19,932 nt of DNA from positions 1 to 19,932 of the forward strand of contig JAAVIG010000073.1 in NCBI GenBank assembly GCA_014796735.1, written 5' to 3'. The DNA comes from Oscillospiraceae bacterium. GTDB taxonomy: Bacteria; Bacillota; Clostridia; Oscillospirales; Ruminococcaceae. Below are positions 7,624 through 14,400 of the stretch, in pieces. Numbering within the stretch: position 1 is the stretch's first letter; each line of letters starts with the position of its first letter. The notes beneath the pieces are model-generated. The model was given only the letters and a program-made list of their open reading frames with translations. It did no database searches and was not told where the DNA came from. A program made the translations under genes and the position numbers.

Positions 7624-8123
7624 TATTCGTACTTGGCGAGAATTTCACGAAGCTCCTTTTCGTCTCCCGTAAGCTTTCCGTAAACATCGTCGTTAACGGT
7701 CATAACGGGTGCGAGACCGCACGCGCCGATACAGCGGCAGTCCTGAAGCGAGAATTTGCCGTCGTCGGTGATCCCGCCGCTGGTAACGCCCAAAATAGAC
7801 TGCAATTTGTTGAATACATCGCCAGAACCCTTAACGTAGCAAGCGGTTCCGAGACAAACGGAGATCCTGTACTTGCCCTTGGGATTGAGAGAAAACTGGG
7901 AATAGAAGGTAGAAACGCCGTAAACCTTTTCAAGAGGTATGTTCATTTCACGGGCAATTATTTCCTGTACCTCGATGGGGAGATAGCCGTAGATGTCCTG
8001 CGCCTTCTGAAGCACGGGCATGAGAGCACCGGGGTCGTCGCTGTGCTCCTTGATAACGGCTTTCAGTTCGTTTTCCTGCTCCTCTGTGCCGGAGAAGGCA
8101 ACGATACATTTTTTTAAAGCCAT
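7623..8123 (-). CDS. hydC: NuoE-like [2Fe-2S] hydrogenase subunit
   Basis: This is the first gene of the hydrogenase operon, encoding 166 residues, the usual size for NuoE/HydC. The N-terminal part (about 15-80) is the helical bundle that packs on the NuoF-like subunit and contains the conserved Y-G-Y-L-P and Y-G-V-S-T-F-Y-S-Q-F segments. The C-terminal thioredoxin-like domain binds one [2Fe-2S] cluster through C90, C95, C131 and C135 (C-L-G-T-A-C and C-I-G-A-C). In HydABC complexes this cluster is next to the flavin of HydB. AAGGAGG at 8131-8137 sits 7 nt before the ATG. The gene overlaps the GHKL ATPase by one base. Confidence 0.95.
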   Translation of the reverse strand: MALKKCIVAFSGTEEQENELKAVIKEHSDDPGALMPVLQKAQDIYGYLPIEVQEIIAREMNIPLEKVYGVSTFYSQFSLNPKGKYRISVCLGTACYVKGSGDVFNKLQSILGVTSGGITDDGKFSLQDCRCIGACGLAPVMTVNDDVYGKLTGDEKELREILAKYE

Positions 8124-8194
8124 AAGTCAGCCTCCTTAAATTTTTGCTTGGGTATCAACCCGAATTTATCGCCTGTATTAAAACAACTTGTACC

Positions 8195-8246
8195 TTAATT
8201 TCTATGCGTGAAAGAAATTAAACGTGCAAATTAGCTTTAAACTAAT
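8195..8246. repeat. Two dyads in the hydrogenase operon leader
   Basis: TTAATTTCT (8195-8203) and AGAAATTAA (8213-8221) are a perfect 9-bp inverted repeat with a 9-nt loop. Nine bases on, ATTAGCTTTAAACTAAT (8230-8246) is a 17-nt near-perfect palindrome with one mismatched pair. Both lie 70-125 bp upstream of hydC, where a redox or metabolite-responsive repressor could bind. They could equally be RNA stems. No known consensus matches clearly. Confidence 0.45.
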
Positions 8247-8366
8247 CATAAATAAAGCCTCGGCAATCGGAAATGACCGTCGATGCTAAAAACATAAATA
8301 TTATCAATCATCTGTCTATGAGTTTTTTCATGCATATATACGCCAATCGTAAAATCGGCTTAAACT

Positions 8367-8375
8367 ATTATAACA
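8367..8375 (-). promoter_or_regulatory. Candidate extended -10 promoter for the hydrogenase operon
   Basis: On the minus strand TGTTATAAT (8375-8367) is a perfect extended -10. The -35 region is poor (TGGATT at 8395-8390, 17 nt away). A start near 8360 would give a leader of about 235 nt. The 443-bp gap 8124-8566 otherwise holds the leader dyads, TGCA repeats and the amylase promoter; I see no gene in it. Confidence 0.42.
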
Positions 8376-8445
8376 TAGATTTTATCAAAAATCCACAGAA
8401 AATGGGATAATTTGCCGCCGCTAATTCGTAAAAAAATATCAAAAA

Positions 8446-8502
8446 AATTTGTGCAATATGTGCAAAAAGAGACAAAAAAGGTATAGTTTCGATGCACAAT
8501 TT
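8446..8502. repeat. GTGCAA/TTGCAC-type repeats upstream of the GH13 promoter
   Basis: GTGCAA occurs at 8451 and 8460 as direct repeats 9 bp apart. TGCACAATTT at 8493-8502 is an inverted partner of AAATTTGTGCA at 8445-8455 and touches the -35 of the amylase promoter. The position suits operator half-sites for a carbohydrate regulator, but the match to any known consensus is not established. Confidence 0.38.
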
Positions 8503-8529
8503 GACAAAACCGAAAAAAAATGTTAGAAT
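8501..8529 (+). promoter_or_regulatory. Near-consensus sigma-A promoter of the GH13 operon
   Basis: TTGACA (8501-8506), exactly 17 nt, then TAGAAT (8524-8529). Transcription should start near 8536, leaving a leader of about 30 nt. It excludes the in-frame ATG at 8492, which lies upstream of the promoter. Confidence 0.85.
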
Positions 8530-8553
8530 GTTAAAGCAAATAATTCTATTTTT

Positions 8554-8558
8554 GGAGG
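8554..8558 (+). promoter_or_regulatory. Ribosome-binding site fixing the GH13 start
   Basis: GGAGG lies 8 nt before ATG 8567. Together with the promoter it places the true start 25 codons inside the longest open frame. Confidence 0.85.
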
Positions 8559-8566
8559 GAAATTAT

Positions 8567-9877
8567 ATGAATTGGTATGATAAGGCCGCGTTTTACCATA
8601 TTTACCCGTTGGGTTTTTGCGGCTGCCCCAAGGAGAACGATTTTACAAGCGCACCCCAATCTCGCATTTTGAAGGTGTTGGATATTATTCCCCATTTAAA
8701 GGAGTGCGGATTTAACGCGATCTATTTCGGTCCGATCTTTGAGTCCTCAAAGCACGGCTACGATACCGCCGATTACCTTGTTCCCGACCGCCGTCTGGGC
8801 ACTGAGGAGGATTTTAAAAAGGTTTTCGACGAGCTGCACGCAAACGGGATAAAGGTAGTTATTGACGGCGTGTTTAACCATGTGGGAAGAGAGTTCTGGG
8901 CATTCAAGGACGTTCGCGAGCACGGCTTTTCAAGCAGATACAAGGACTGGTTCCACATCAGAGACGGCGGAAGCCCTTACGGCGACCCCTTTTTCTACGA
9001 GGGCTGGGAGGGTCACTACGAGCTTGTAAAGCTTAATCTGTACAACGGCGACGTTAAAAATTATCTTAAGGACTGTATTACAAAGTGGCGCGAAACATAT
9101 AAGATAGACGGTCTTCGTCTTGACGTGGCATACTGTCTTGACGAAAACTTTTTAAGAGAGCTGCACGGTCACTGCAAGTGGCTTGCGGAGGATTTCTGGC
9201 TCATGGGCGAAACTCTTCATGGGGACTACAACCGCTGGATGAGCGCGGACAAGCTGGACAGCGTTACCAACTACGAGTGCTATAAGGGCTTGTATTCTTC
9301 CTTTAACGACATGAATATGTTCGAGATCGCTCACTCGTTGAACCGTCAGTTCGGAAGAGAGCAGTGGTGTCTGTATACGGGCAAGAATCTTTACACCTTT
9401 GTGGATAATCACGACGTTTCGAGGATCGCCACCATGCTCAAAAACAAGGAGCATCTGAACCCTATTTATTCGCTTTTGTTTACAATGCCCGGCATTCCCT
9501 CCGTTTACTACGGAAGCGAATACGGTATCGAGGGCGATAAAAAGCAGGGCGACGACGCTTTGAGAGTTGAGTTTGAGCTGTGGGAGGACACCGAGCTTAC
9601 AAAGCATATTGCCCTTCTTGCCAAGTTCAGAACGGAAAGCGACGTGCTTGCGAAGGGAAGCTACAATCAGCTGCAGCTCACCAACAGGCAGTACGCCTTT
9701 ATGCGCGAGTATAACGGAAAGCGTGTTATAACCGCGCTTAACGTTGACGGGGCGGGCTTTACCTTTAATCTGAACGCGGGCGGCAATTTCAAGAATATTT
9801 TCACGGGAGAAAAGGTTGATCTCAGTCAGCCTCTTGCTCTTCCTGCGTACAGCTCCGCTGTGTTTAAGGAGGAATAA
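8567..9877 (+). CDS. Intracellular GH13 alpha-amylase-family glycoside hydrolase
   Basis: This 436-residue enzyme should hydrolyse (or transfer from) alpha-glucosidic bonds in maltodextrins or related glucans. The four GH13 regions are all present: D-G-V-F-N-H-V at 100-106, G-L-R-L-D at 182-186 with nucleophile D186, M-G-E-T at 213-216 with acid/base E215, and F-V-D-N-H-D at 278-283 with D283 as the transition-state stabiliser. The (beta/alpha)8 barrel begins almost at residue 1, with Y-H-I-Y-P-L-G. A short C-terminal beta domain fills about 355-436. There is no signal peptide and no carbohydrate-binding or N-terminal immunoglobulin-like domain, so it acts inside the cell. Exact specificity (maltodextrin glucosidase, cyclodextrinase-like or amylase) is open. 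It heads a three-gene operon. Confidence 0.93.
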   Translation: MNWYDKAAFYHIYPLGFCGCPKENDFTSAPQSRILKVLDIIPHLKECGFNAIYFGPIFESSKHGYDTADYLVPDRRLGTEEDFKKVFDELHANGIKVVIDGVFNHVGREFWAFKDVREHGFSSRYKDWFHIRDGGSPYGDPFFYEGWEGHYELVKLNLYNGDVKNYLKDCITKWRETYKIDGLRLDVAYCLDENFLRELHGHCKWLAEDFWLMGETLHGDYNRWMSADKLDSVTNYECYKGLYSSFNDMNMFEIAHSLNRQFGREQWCLYTGKNLYTFVDNHDVSRIATMLKNKEHLNPIYSLLFTMPGIPSVYYGSEYGIEGDKKQGDDALRVEFELWEDTELTKHIALLAKFRTESDVLAKGSYNQLQLTNRQYAFMREYNGKRVITALNVDGAGFTFNLNAGGNFKNIFTGEKVDLSQPLALPAYSSAVFKEE

Positions 9878-9903
9878 TAAAGTATTCCCAAAAGGAGAAT
9901 CCA

Positions 9904-10569
9904 ATGGCAAAAATCAAAGCGGTGCTTTTTGACATGGACGGCACTATTCTGGATACCGAAAAAATACATAAGGAGTGCTGGGAACAGGCGATGCGGGATA
10001 TAGGCGTTGATTTTCTGCCTACCACATTTTATGACCTGATAGGACTTAACGATAAAAGCACGTGCGAGTATTTTAAAAAGCATTACGGCTTTACGGACGA
10101 GCAGTACACAAAAATGAGCGTTTCGGCTTACTCTCTTTCAAGAGAATTTACCACCACCAAAGGAATACCCGTTAAAAAAGGTTTTTTTGAGCTTTCGGAT
10201 TATTTGGCGGAAAAGGGAATCAAAAGAGCAATTGTGACTTCTTCTATGGTGAGCGAGGCTTTGCATAATTTTGAAAGGGCAAAGATTGAAACACCTTTTG
10301 ATGTTATAATCGGAGGAGACTGCGTTAATGAGGGAAAGCCTTCCGCCGAGCCTTTTCTTAAGGCGGCTGAGCAACTTGGACTGTCGGCTGAGGAATGTAT
10401 CATTGCGGAGGACAGTGCCAACGGCGTCAGGTCGGCGCATAACGCGGGGATAAGGTGCGTATACATAAAGGATATGGTGGATATTCCCGAGGAAATAAGG
10501 GCGTTAGCCGAATATGAAGTGTCTGCCTTAGACAAAATAATAGAAATTATAGAAGAAATAAACCAATAA
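9904..10569 (+). CDS. HAD-IA family phosphatase / beta-phosphoglucomutase-like hydrolase
   Basis: This 221-residue HAD-superfamily enzyme has the usual Rossmann core with a helical cap. Motif I is D-M-D-G-T at 10-14, with nucleophile D10 and acid/base D12. Motif II is T-S-S at 112-114, motif III K145 within G-K-P, and motif IV E-D at 169-170. The cap (about 18-85) carries H22 in the position of the cap His in beta-phosphoglucomutases, but the cap Lys/Arg pair of true mutases is not evident, so a sugar-phosphate phosphatase is as likely. It lies 26 nt behind the GH13 gene, preceded by AAAGGAG (9891-9897), and its product probably acts on a phosphorylated sugar from the same pathway. That link is inference. 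Confidence 0.88.
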   Translation: MAKIKAVLFDMDGTILDTEKIHKECWEQAMRDIGVDFLPTTFYDLIGLNDKSTCEYFKKHYGFTDEQYTKMSVSAYSLSREFTTTKGIPVKKGFFELSDYLAEKGIKRAIVTSSMVSEALHNFERAKIETPFDVIIGGDCVNEGKPSAEPFLKAAEQLGLSAEECIIAEDSANGVRSAHNAGIRCVYIKDMVDIPEEIRALAEYEVSALDKIIEIIEEINQ

Positions 10570-10586
10570 AAAAGGAGGATTTATTT

Positions 10587-10823
10587 ATGCCGCATATCGG
10601 AATCAAAATGCTTGAGGGAAGAACCGAGGAGCAGAAGCAGAAAGCAGCTCAGGCTGTAAAAAACGCGCTTGCCGAGGCTCTTAATATGGGAGACCACTAC
10701 ATCACCGTTACTGTCGAGGACTTTAACGCGGAGGAGTGGCAGGACGTATTTAAGGCGGAAATCACCGATAAGCCCGACAAGGTTTATGTTAAGCCTAATT
10801 ATGACCCCAAAAGTCTTCTTTAA
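10587..10823 (+). CDS. 4-oxalocrotonate tautomerase-family protein
   Basis: This 78-residue protein begins M-P-H-I-G-I-K-M. After removal of Met the N-terminal Pro is the catalytic base that defines the tautomerase superfamily. The beta-alpha-beta order (strand 2-9, helix 14-36, strand 38-45) and the G-R-T-E-E-Q-K segment fit small 4-OT-like subunits, which work as oligomers. The C-terminal part (D-K-V-Y-V-K-P) differs from classical catabolic members, so the substrate cannot be named. AAAGGAGG (10571-10578) lies 8 nt before the ATG and 17 nt separate it from the HAD gene. It is the last gene of the operon. Its biochemical connection to glucan metabolism is not obvious. Confidence 0.85.
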   Translation: MPHIGIKMLEGRTEEQKQKAAQAVKNALAEALNMGDHYITVTVEDFNAEEWQDVFKAEITDKPDKVYVKPNYDPKSLL

Positions 10824-10840
10824 TTTTCGCACAAAAATAT

Positions 10841-10882
10841 AATTTTGGCTCTGCCGCAATAAACGGCAGAGCCAAAATTTTT
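10841..10882. terminator. Bidirectional rho-independent terminator of the GH13 operon
   Basis: A perfect 16-bp inverted repeat: AATTTTGGCTCTGCCG (10841-10856) and its complement (10864-10879), loop 7 nt, ending in a run of five T. It also serves the converging gene whose stop is at 10894. Confidence 0.93.
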
Positions 10883-10893
10883 ACTTTGTAATT

Positions 10894-11688
10894 TTAATCC
10901 CTATATATCTCGTATGTATCACCGCCGCAGCCGTTCAAATAAATAACGTCGTCGGTAACCTCCTTAAGCGACCAATACCAGCCGCCGTCGTCGGGAAAAG
11001 CGCAGCCGTCTTTGACAAAGCAGTTTTCATTGGGTATATAATCCTTCAGAGCAAGCAAATTATCCTTTAACATTCTGCTTTCGTTCATTCTGATACAGGT
11101 GGTGGAAAGCATCGCCCAGCCCTTTTCACAGTAACCGTTCTGACCTATTCGGCAGTATAAGAAGTTATCCTTTTCGTTAAATCCGAAAAAAGCGGAATAT
11201 TTAAGGGTGTCTATATGTACGCTGTAAAAATCGTCCCCGTATTCAAAGCAGGAAAGTATATTCCATTTTGCCATTTTTTCCGCTACGGAAAGGGAAGCGT
11301 TGTTTTTATCCTTGACAAAATAGCCGCTGTCGATTTTTTCCGCTAATGTAAGCTCAAAACGGCTTCCATTATAGGCGGTATAAATTAACTTTCCGCTTTC
11401 TCCGTCAAGCTCCGCCTTGTCGTTTCCGTGAGCTTTAAGCCTTTCTTCGTTTTCGTCATTGCAGCAAATTTTGCCGCTGCTCGGATTCACGATACGATAT
11501 ATTGCGTGAGCGTCATGATTCTTTCCTATCCCGTAAACCGTTCCCGTTGTTCCGTGCTCGGAATGTTTAAGCACTGCCGCTGTAAGCTCGGGTTCAAGTC
11601 TTAAAAATACTATGGAATAGTCTTCGGTTATTGCCGCCGAAGCGTTTTCACCGTGCCATATTCCGCAGATTTCGTTAGGGTTTTTCAT
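10894..11688 (-). CDS. Unrecognised 264-residue protein, partner of the extended sigma factor
   Basis: AAGGAGG directly upstream of ATG 11688 supports the start. I do not recognise a family. The protein is soluble, without signal peptide or membrane helix, and appears mostly beta-stranded. It starts G-I-W-H-G-E-N, is rich in Tyr, Trp and Gly near the end (G-G-W-Y-W-S-L-K at about 235-242), and has scattered Cys without a metal-binding spacing. It begins 22 nt after the stop of the sigma factor gene, so both are probably in one transcript. It could be a sensor, an anti-sigma-like modulator or the only direct output of that sigma factor. All three are inference. Confidence 0.72.
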   Translation of the reverse strand: MKNPNEICGIWHGENASAAITEDYSIVFLRLEPELTAAVLKHSEHGTTGTVYGIGKNHDAHAIYRIVNPSSGKICCNDENEERLKAHGNDKAELDGESGKLIYTAYNGSRFELTLAEKIDSGYFVKDKNNASLSVAEKMAKWNILSCFEYGDDFYSVHIDTLKYSAFFGFNEKDNFLYCRIGQNGYCEKGWAMLSTTCIRMNESRMLKDNLLALKDYIPNENCFVKDGCAFPDDGGWYWSLKEVTDDVIYLNGCGGDTYEIYRD

Positions 11689-11710
11689 TGCTTGTTCCTC
11701 CTTAAATTTG

Positions 11711-13324
11711 TTATTCTCCCAAAAACATTACTGTACAAAGTCCGTCCCTTTGCTTCTCGTTGGGTTCTTTCAATATCCCCATATCCAAAAGCTGTTTCAT
11801 AGCTCTTGTATGCAGACTGCAAGCATAATTTTGATTAAAATATTTTATTAGCTTATGCATAAATTGAGGCTGGTCAGGTAAATCAATTTTATTCATCTCC
11901 TGCTCGTATTCCTTTGAAAGCTCGATAAGCCCTTTATTTGCGGGAGTAATGAAATCGTACCATTTTTTCATGCTGTATGAAAGAATAATATTTACCTTGA
12001 AATCCTTATCGTTTTTGATAAGATACCCTTTATCCAGTAAACGCTGATAGGAAGAGATATTAAGCTCATCATACTTAAGTTCTCCGCAAAGATACGAGTA
12101 CAGCTTGACAAAATCATCGTTTTTATTGTCTCTCCAATCCTGTACACGATTGTCCCAGTGAGTTCCGAGCTGCCAGCTTTTCCATTGCGACGGTCTGTTT
12201 CCCCATGAAAACGGTACATTTGGGTTAACGCAATCACTTCTCCACATTTCGCCGTAAAAGTCGTAAACATTGGGCTCAATATGCAATTCACGCTCTAAAG
12301 AGGCAACAGCGATATAATCTCCGCCGTCCTTTCTTTTTACGGAAAATTCTTTATTTGATGTGTCGGCTGTGCGTAATGTGATGGACATAAAAGGGATAAG
12401 GCTCCATTTTAGCAGGTTTATATCATTGTCGGGAACAGTCAGCCAATTGGGAATTTTATTTATTTCCGAAAGAACGGGCGCAAAATATTCTTTGGTAAAT
12501 ATATTTGCGTATTTTAACGCAAGCTCATCTCCGGCTTTAACTTTTTCATCCGTTGGAAGAAATATCAAAATATTTGTGCGGTATTTACCGTTTGCCAGTT
12601 TATCCATAAAACCGTATTCTTCCAAATATTCGACTTCGTCTTGGACAAATATGGGATTTACACCCAATTCTTCGGCAATTTCGTTAATTGTTTTAGGTTC
12701 ATGATAAGCACAGTAAGCAATATTTTGGGTTAGGGATTTTTTTAAGAAGTCGCTTGTATCTCCCATTGTACCTACCGTTCCGCTGTGTCCCATGTTGCAC
12801 AGTCTGATAGGCTCGATACCAAGCTCCGATATGGTTCTTGTTTTTTCCATGCCTATATTTAACTCCTTTCGTGAACACGCCAGATACCATTTGACCGTAC
12901 TTTCGGACATAATCAGCGTGCGGGCTATTTCCTTAATCTTCATGTCGTGAAAATAATGCATTACAACGATTTTTCTTTGCGTTTCCGACAGATATGTTAT
13001 TTCACGCCGCAAAAGCTTTGCTTCCTCGCTTTCGATTACTTCAAGCTCAATATTGTTTCCGTCGGGAATATACTCTATGCCGTCAACGCGCAAATGCTTA
13101 TTCTTTTTGTCAATATAACGCGCGTACACGTTGCAGGCGATTTTGTAAATATATCCGTTTACGTTTTCGATATTTTCGCGTAAAAGCAGCGATTCATACA
13201 CCGTAAGCACAATATCCTCGGCAAGCTCCTCAGCCTCGTGAATATCCGACAGCTTGCTTACCGCAAAGCCGAACAGTTTTTTTACATAGCTTTCTATTAT
13301 TCTGTCAGCTTCGTATTTGTCCAT
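11711..13324 (-). CDS. ECF-like sigma factor with long winged-helix-like C-terminal extension
   Basis: The 537-residue protein has an ECF-type start. A sigma-2 region lies at about 1-75 (A-E-E-L-A-E-D-I-V-L-T-V-Y, then N-V-N-G-Y-I-Y-K-I-A-C-N). A sigma-4 region lies at about 107-155 (L-S-E-T-Q-R-K-I-V-V-M-H-Y-F, then helix-turn-helix I-K-E-I-A-R-T-L with S-E-S-T-V-K-W-Y). A linker with G-H-S-G-T-V-G-T-M-G follows. Residues 200-255 look like a winged helix: T-I-N-E-I-A-E-E-L-G-V-N, a second helix E-Y-L-E-E-Y-G-F, then a wing. About 280 more residues have no recognised domain but contain two similar helix/wing patterns near 430-450 and 495-535. Normal ECF factors are near 180 residues. No membrane helix or anti-sigma gene is visible next to it. 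Base composition looks A/T-richer than the spoIIIA genes. Confidence 0.85.
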   Translation of the reverse strand: MDKYEADRIIESYVKKLFGFAVSKLSDIHEAEELAEDIVLTVYESLLLRENIENVNGYIYKIACNVYARYIDKKNKHLRVDGIEYIPDGNNIELEVIESEEAKLLRREITYLSETQRKIVVMHYFHDMKIKEIARTLIMSESTVKWYLACSRKELNIGMEKTRTISELGIEPIRLCNMGHSGTVGTMGDTSDFLKKSLTQNIAYCAYHEPKTINEIAEELGVNPIFVQDEVEYLEEYGFMDKLANGKYRTNILIFLPTDEKVKAGDELALKYANIFTKEYFAPVLSEINKIPNWLTVPDNDINLLKWSLIPFMSITLRTADTSNKEFSVKRKDGGDYIAVASLERELHIEPNVYDFYGEMWRSDCVNPNVPFSWGNRPSQWKSWQLGTHWDNRVQDWRDNKNDDFVKLYSYLCGELKYDELNISSYQRLLDKGYLIKNDKDFKVNIILSYSMKKWYDFITPANKGLIELSKEYEQEMNKIDLPDQPQFMHKLIKYFNQNYACSLHTRAMKQLLDMGILKEPNEKQRDGLCTVMFLGE

Positions 13325-13404
13325 TGCATTTTCTCACTTTCAAGAACGTTCTCGTAAATATAGTGCATGGAATTATAAAAAGGTTGGTAAAAAAAATATA
13401 ATTT

Positions 13405-13445
13405 AAAAACGGTTGCCGTTAATTTTGACAGCGGCATCCGTTTTT
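13405..13445 (-). terminator. Terminator of the short-chain dehydrogenase gene
   Basis: AAAAACGGTTGCCG (13405-13418) and CGGCATCCGTTTTT (13432-13445) pair with one mismatch around a 13-nt loop. Reading leftwards the stem is followed by a T-rich run. It separates the dehydrogenase gene from the sigma-factor gene. The gap 13325-13459 also carries the palindrome AGAACGTTCT (13343-13352), about 20 bp before the sigma-factor start. Confidence 0.85.
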
Positions 13446-13459
13446 ATTTAATTATCGCT

Positions 13460-14239
13460 TTAATCGTCGCTTGGGTCTCCTCTTCTTGCCGTCTGCGCAA
13501 AGTAAGTACCCCACAGCATCAGTCTTGACGGCACGGCTTTTGACAGCATCGCAAGGGCTTTTATTTCCTTTTTGGGTATAATTACGGTTTTTCCCTTAAA
13601 CATTTCCTCTATTCCGTACTCGGCTATCTCGGTTGCCGTAGAACCGCCAATCGCAAACTGCGCTCCCGCCACGCGGTTAAATTCCGTGTCAACGGGTCCG
13701 GGGCAAAGCGCGCCCACATAGACGTTAACGTTATCGTGTCTCAATTCCTGACTTACAGCGCGGGTAAGCTGCAGGACATAGTTTTTGCTTGCGTAGTAGG
13801 TCGCCATTAAGGGACCTGCCATAAAGCCCGCTATTGAGGCAACGTTGAGGATATATCCGTAATTGCGGTGCTTAAAGTCCTGTAAAAACAGCTTTGTAAG
13901 AACATGCACCGCCTTGATGTTTACATCTATCATTTCAAGCTCGCGGTCAAGGTCGGTTTTGTCGAATTTTCCGAAAAGTCCGAAGCCCGCGTTGTTTATA
14001 AGTATATCAATATGAAGCTTGCTTACTTCCTCGTAAAGCCTTTTGCAGCACTCCGTTTTCGACAAATCAAGACATATCGTCTTTACTCTGACGTCAAATA
14101 TATTTGTGATTTTTTCCTTTATTTCCTTTAATCTTTCTCTCCTTCTCGCGACAAGTATAAGATTAAAGCCTCTCGACGCGAGATTTTTTGCAAACTCCTC
14201 GCCTATTCCGGAGCTTGCTCCTGTTATAAGTGCTATCAT
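13460..14239 (-). CDS. Short-chain dehydrogenase/reductase (SDR), probably NADP(H)-dependent
   Basis: The protein has 259 residues from ATG 14239. AAGGA-type sites at 14246-14255 lie 6 nt upstream, so a longer reading frame to 14377 is not used. The classical SDR motifs are complete: T-G-A-S-S-G-I-G at 6-13 for the cofactor, N-N-A-G at 82-85, catalytic S135, Y148 and K152 (Y-Y-A-S-K), and C-P-G-P-V at 179-183. R32-R34 after the second strand suggest preference for NADP(H). The C-terminal 45 residues are hydrophobic and basic (A-V-P-S-R-L-M-L-W), as in SDRs close to DltE/YqjQ-type proteins, and could touch the membrane. Substrate is unknown. It is a single gene, divergent from spoIIIA. Confidence 0.92.
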   Translation of the reverse strand: MIALITGASSGIGEEFAKNLASRGFNLILVARRRERLKEIKEKITNIFDVRVKTICLDLSKTECCKRLYEEVSKLHIDILINNAGFGLFGKFDKTDLDRELEMIDVNIKAVHVLTKLFLQDFKHRNYGYILNVASIAGFMAGPLMATYYASKNYVLQLTRAVSQELRHDNVNVYVGALCPGPVDTEFNRVAGAQFAIGGSTATEIAEYGIEEMFKGKTVIIPKKEIKALAMLSKAVPSRLMLWGTYFAQTARRGDPSDD

Positions 14240-14273
14240 AACGTGTCCTTTCCTTAAAACATACATTTTTATC

Positions 14274-14302
14274 ATTATAATACTTTTCGGATAAAAATAC
14301 AA
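14274..14302 (-). promoter_or_regulatory. Candidate sigma-A promoter of the SDR gene
   Basis: On the minus strand TTGTAT (14302-14297), 17 nt, then TATAAT (14279-14274). The predicted start near 14267 is about 28 nt before the ATG. Confidence 0.6.
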
Positions 14303-14337
14303 TATTTTTTTTATATTTTTTATTCGGTCGGCAGCGG

Positions 14338-14366
14338 TAATAAATTTCTCTTGGCTTACATAAATA
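14338..14366 (+). promoter_or_regulatory. Candidate sigma-E (mother-cell) promoter of the spoIIIA operon
   Basis: TAATAAA (14338-14344), 14 nt, then CATAAATA (14359-14366) resembles the Bacillus sigma-E pattern KMATATT-N13-15-CATACANT. The start would fall near 14373, 28 nt before spoIIIAA. Known biology supports it: spoIIIA is a sigma-E operon in studied spore formers. The match is partial. Confidence 0.55.
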
Positions 14367-14400
14367 TAGACAAGCAATTAAACCGAGGAGATGTGAAGAA

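Noticed and set aside
8492..8566. 25-codon N-terminal extension of the GH13 enzyme
   Set aside because: It covers the consensus promoter and the ribosome-binding site, so it is not translated.
13343..13352. AGAACGTTCT palindrome as a LexA (SOS) box
   Set aside because: The Gram-positive LexA site needs GAAC-N4-GTTC; here the halves abut.
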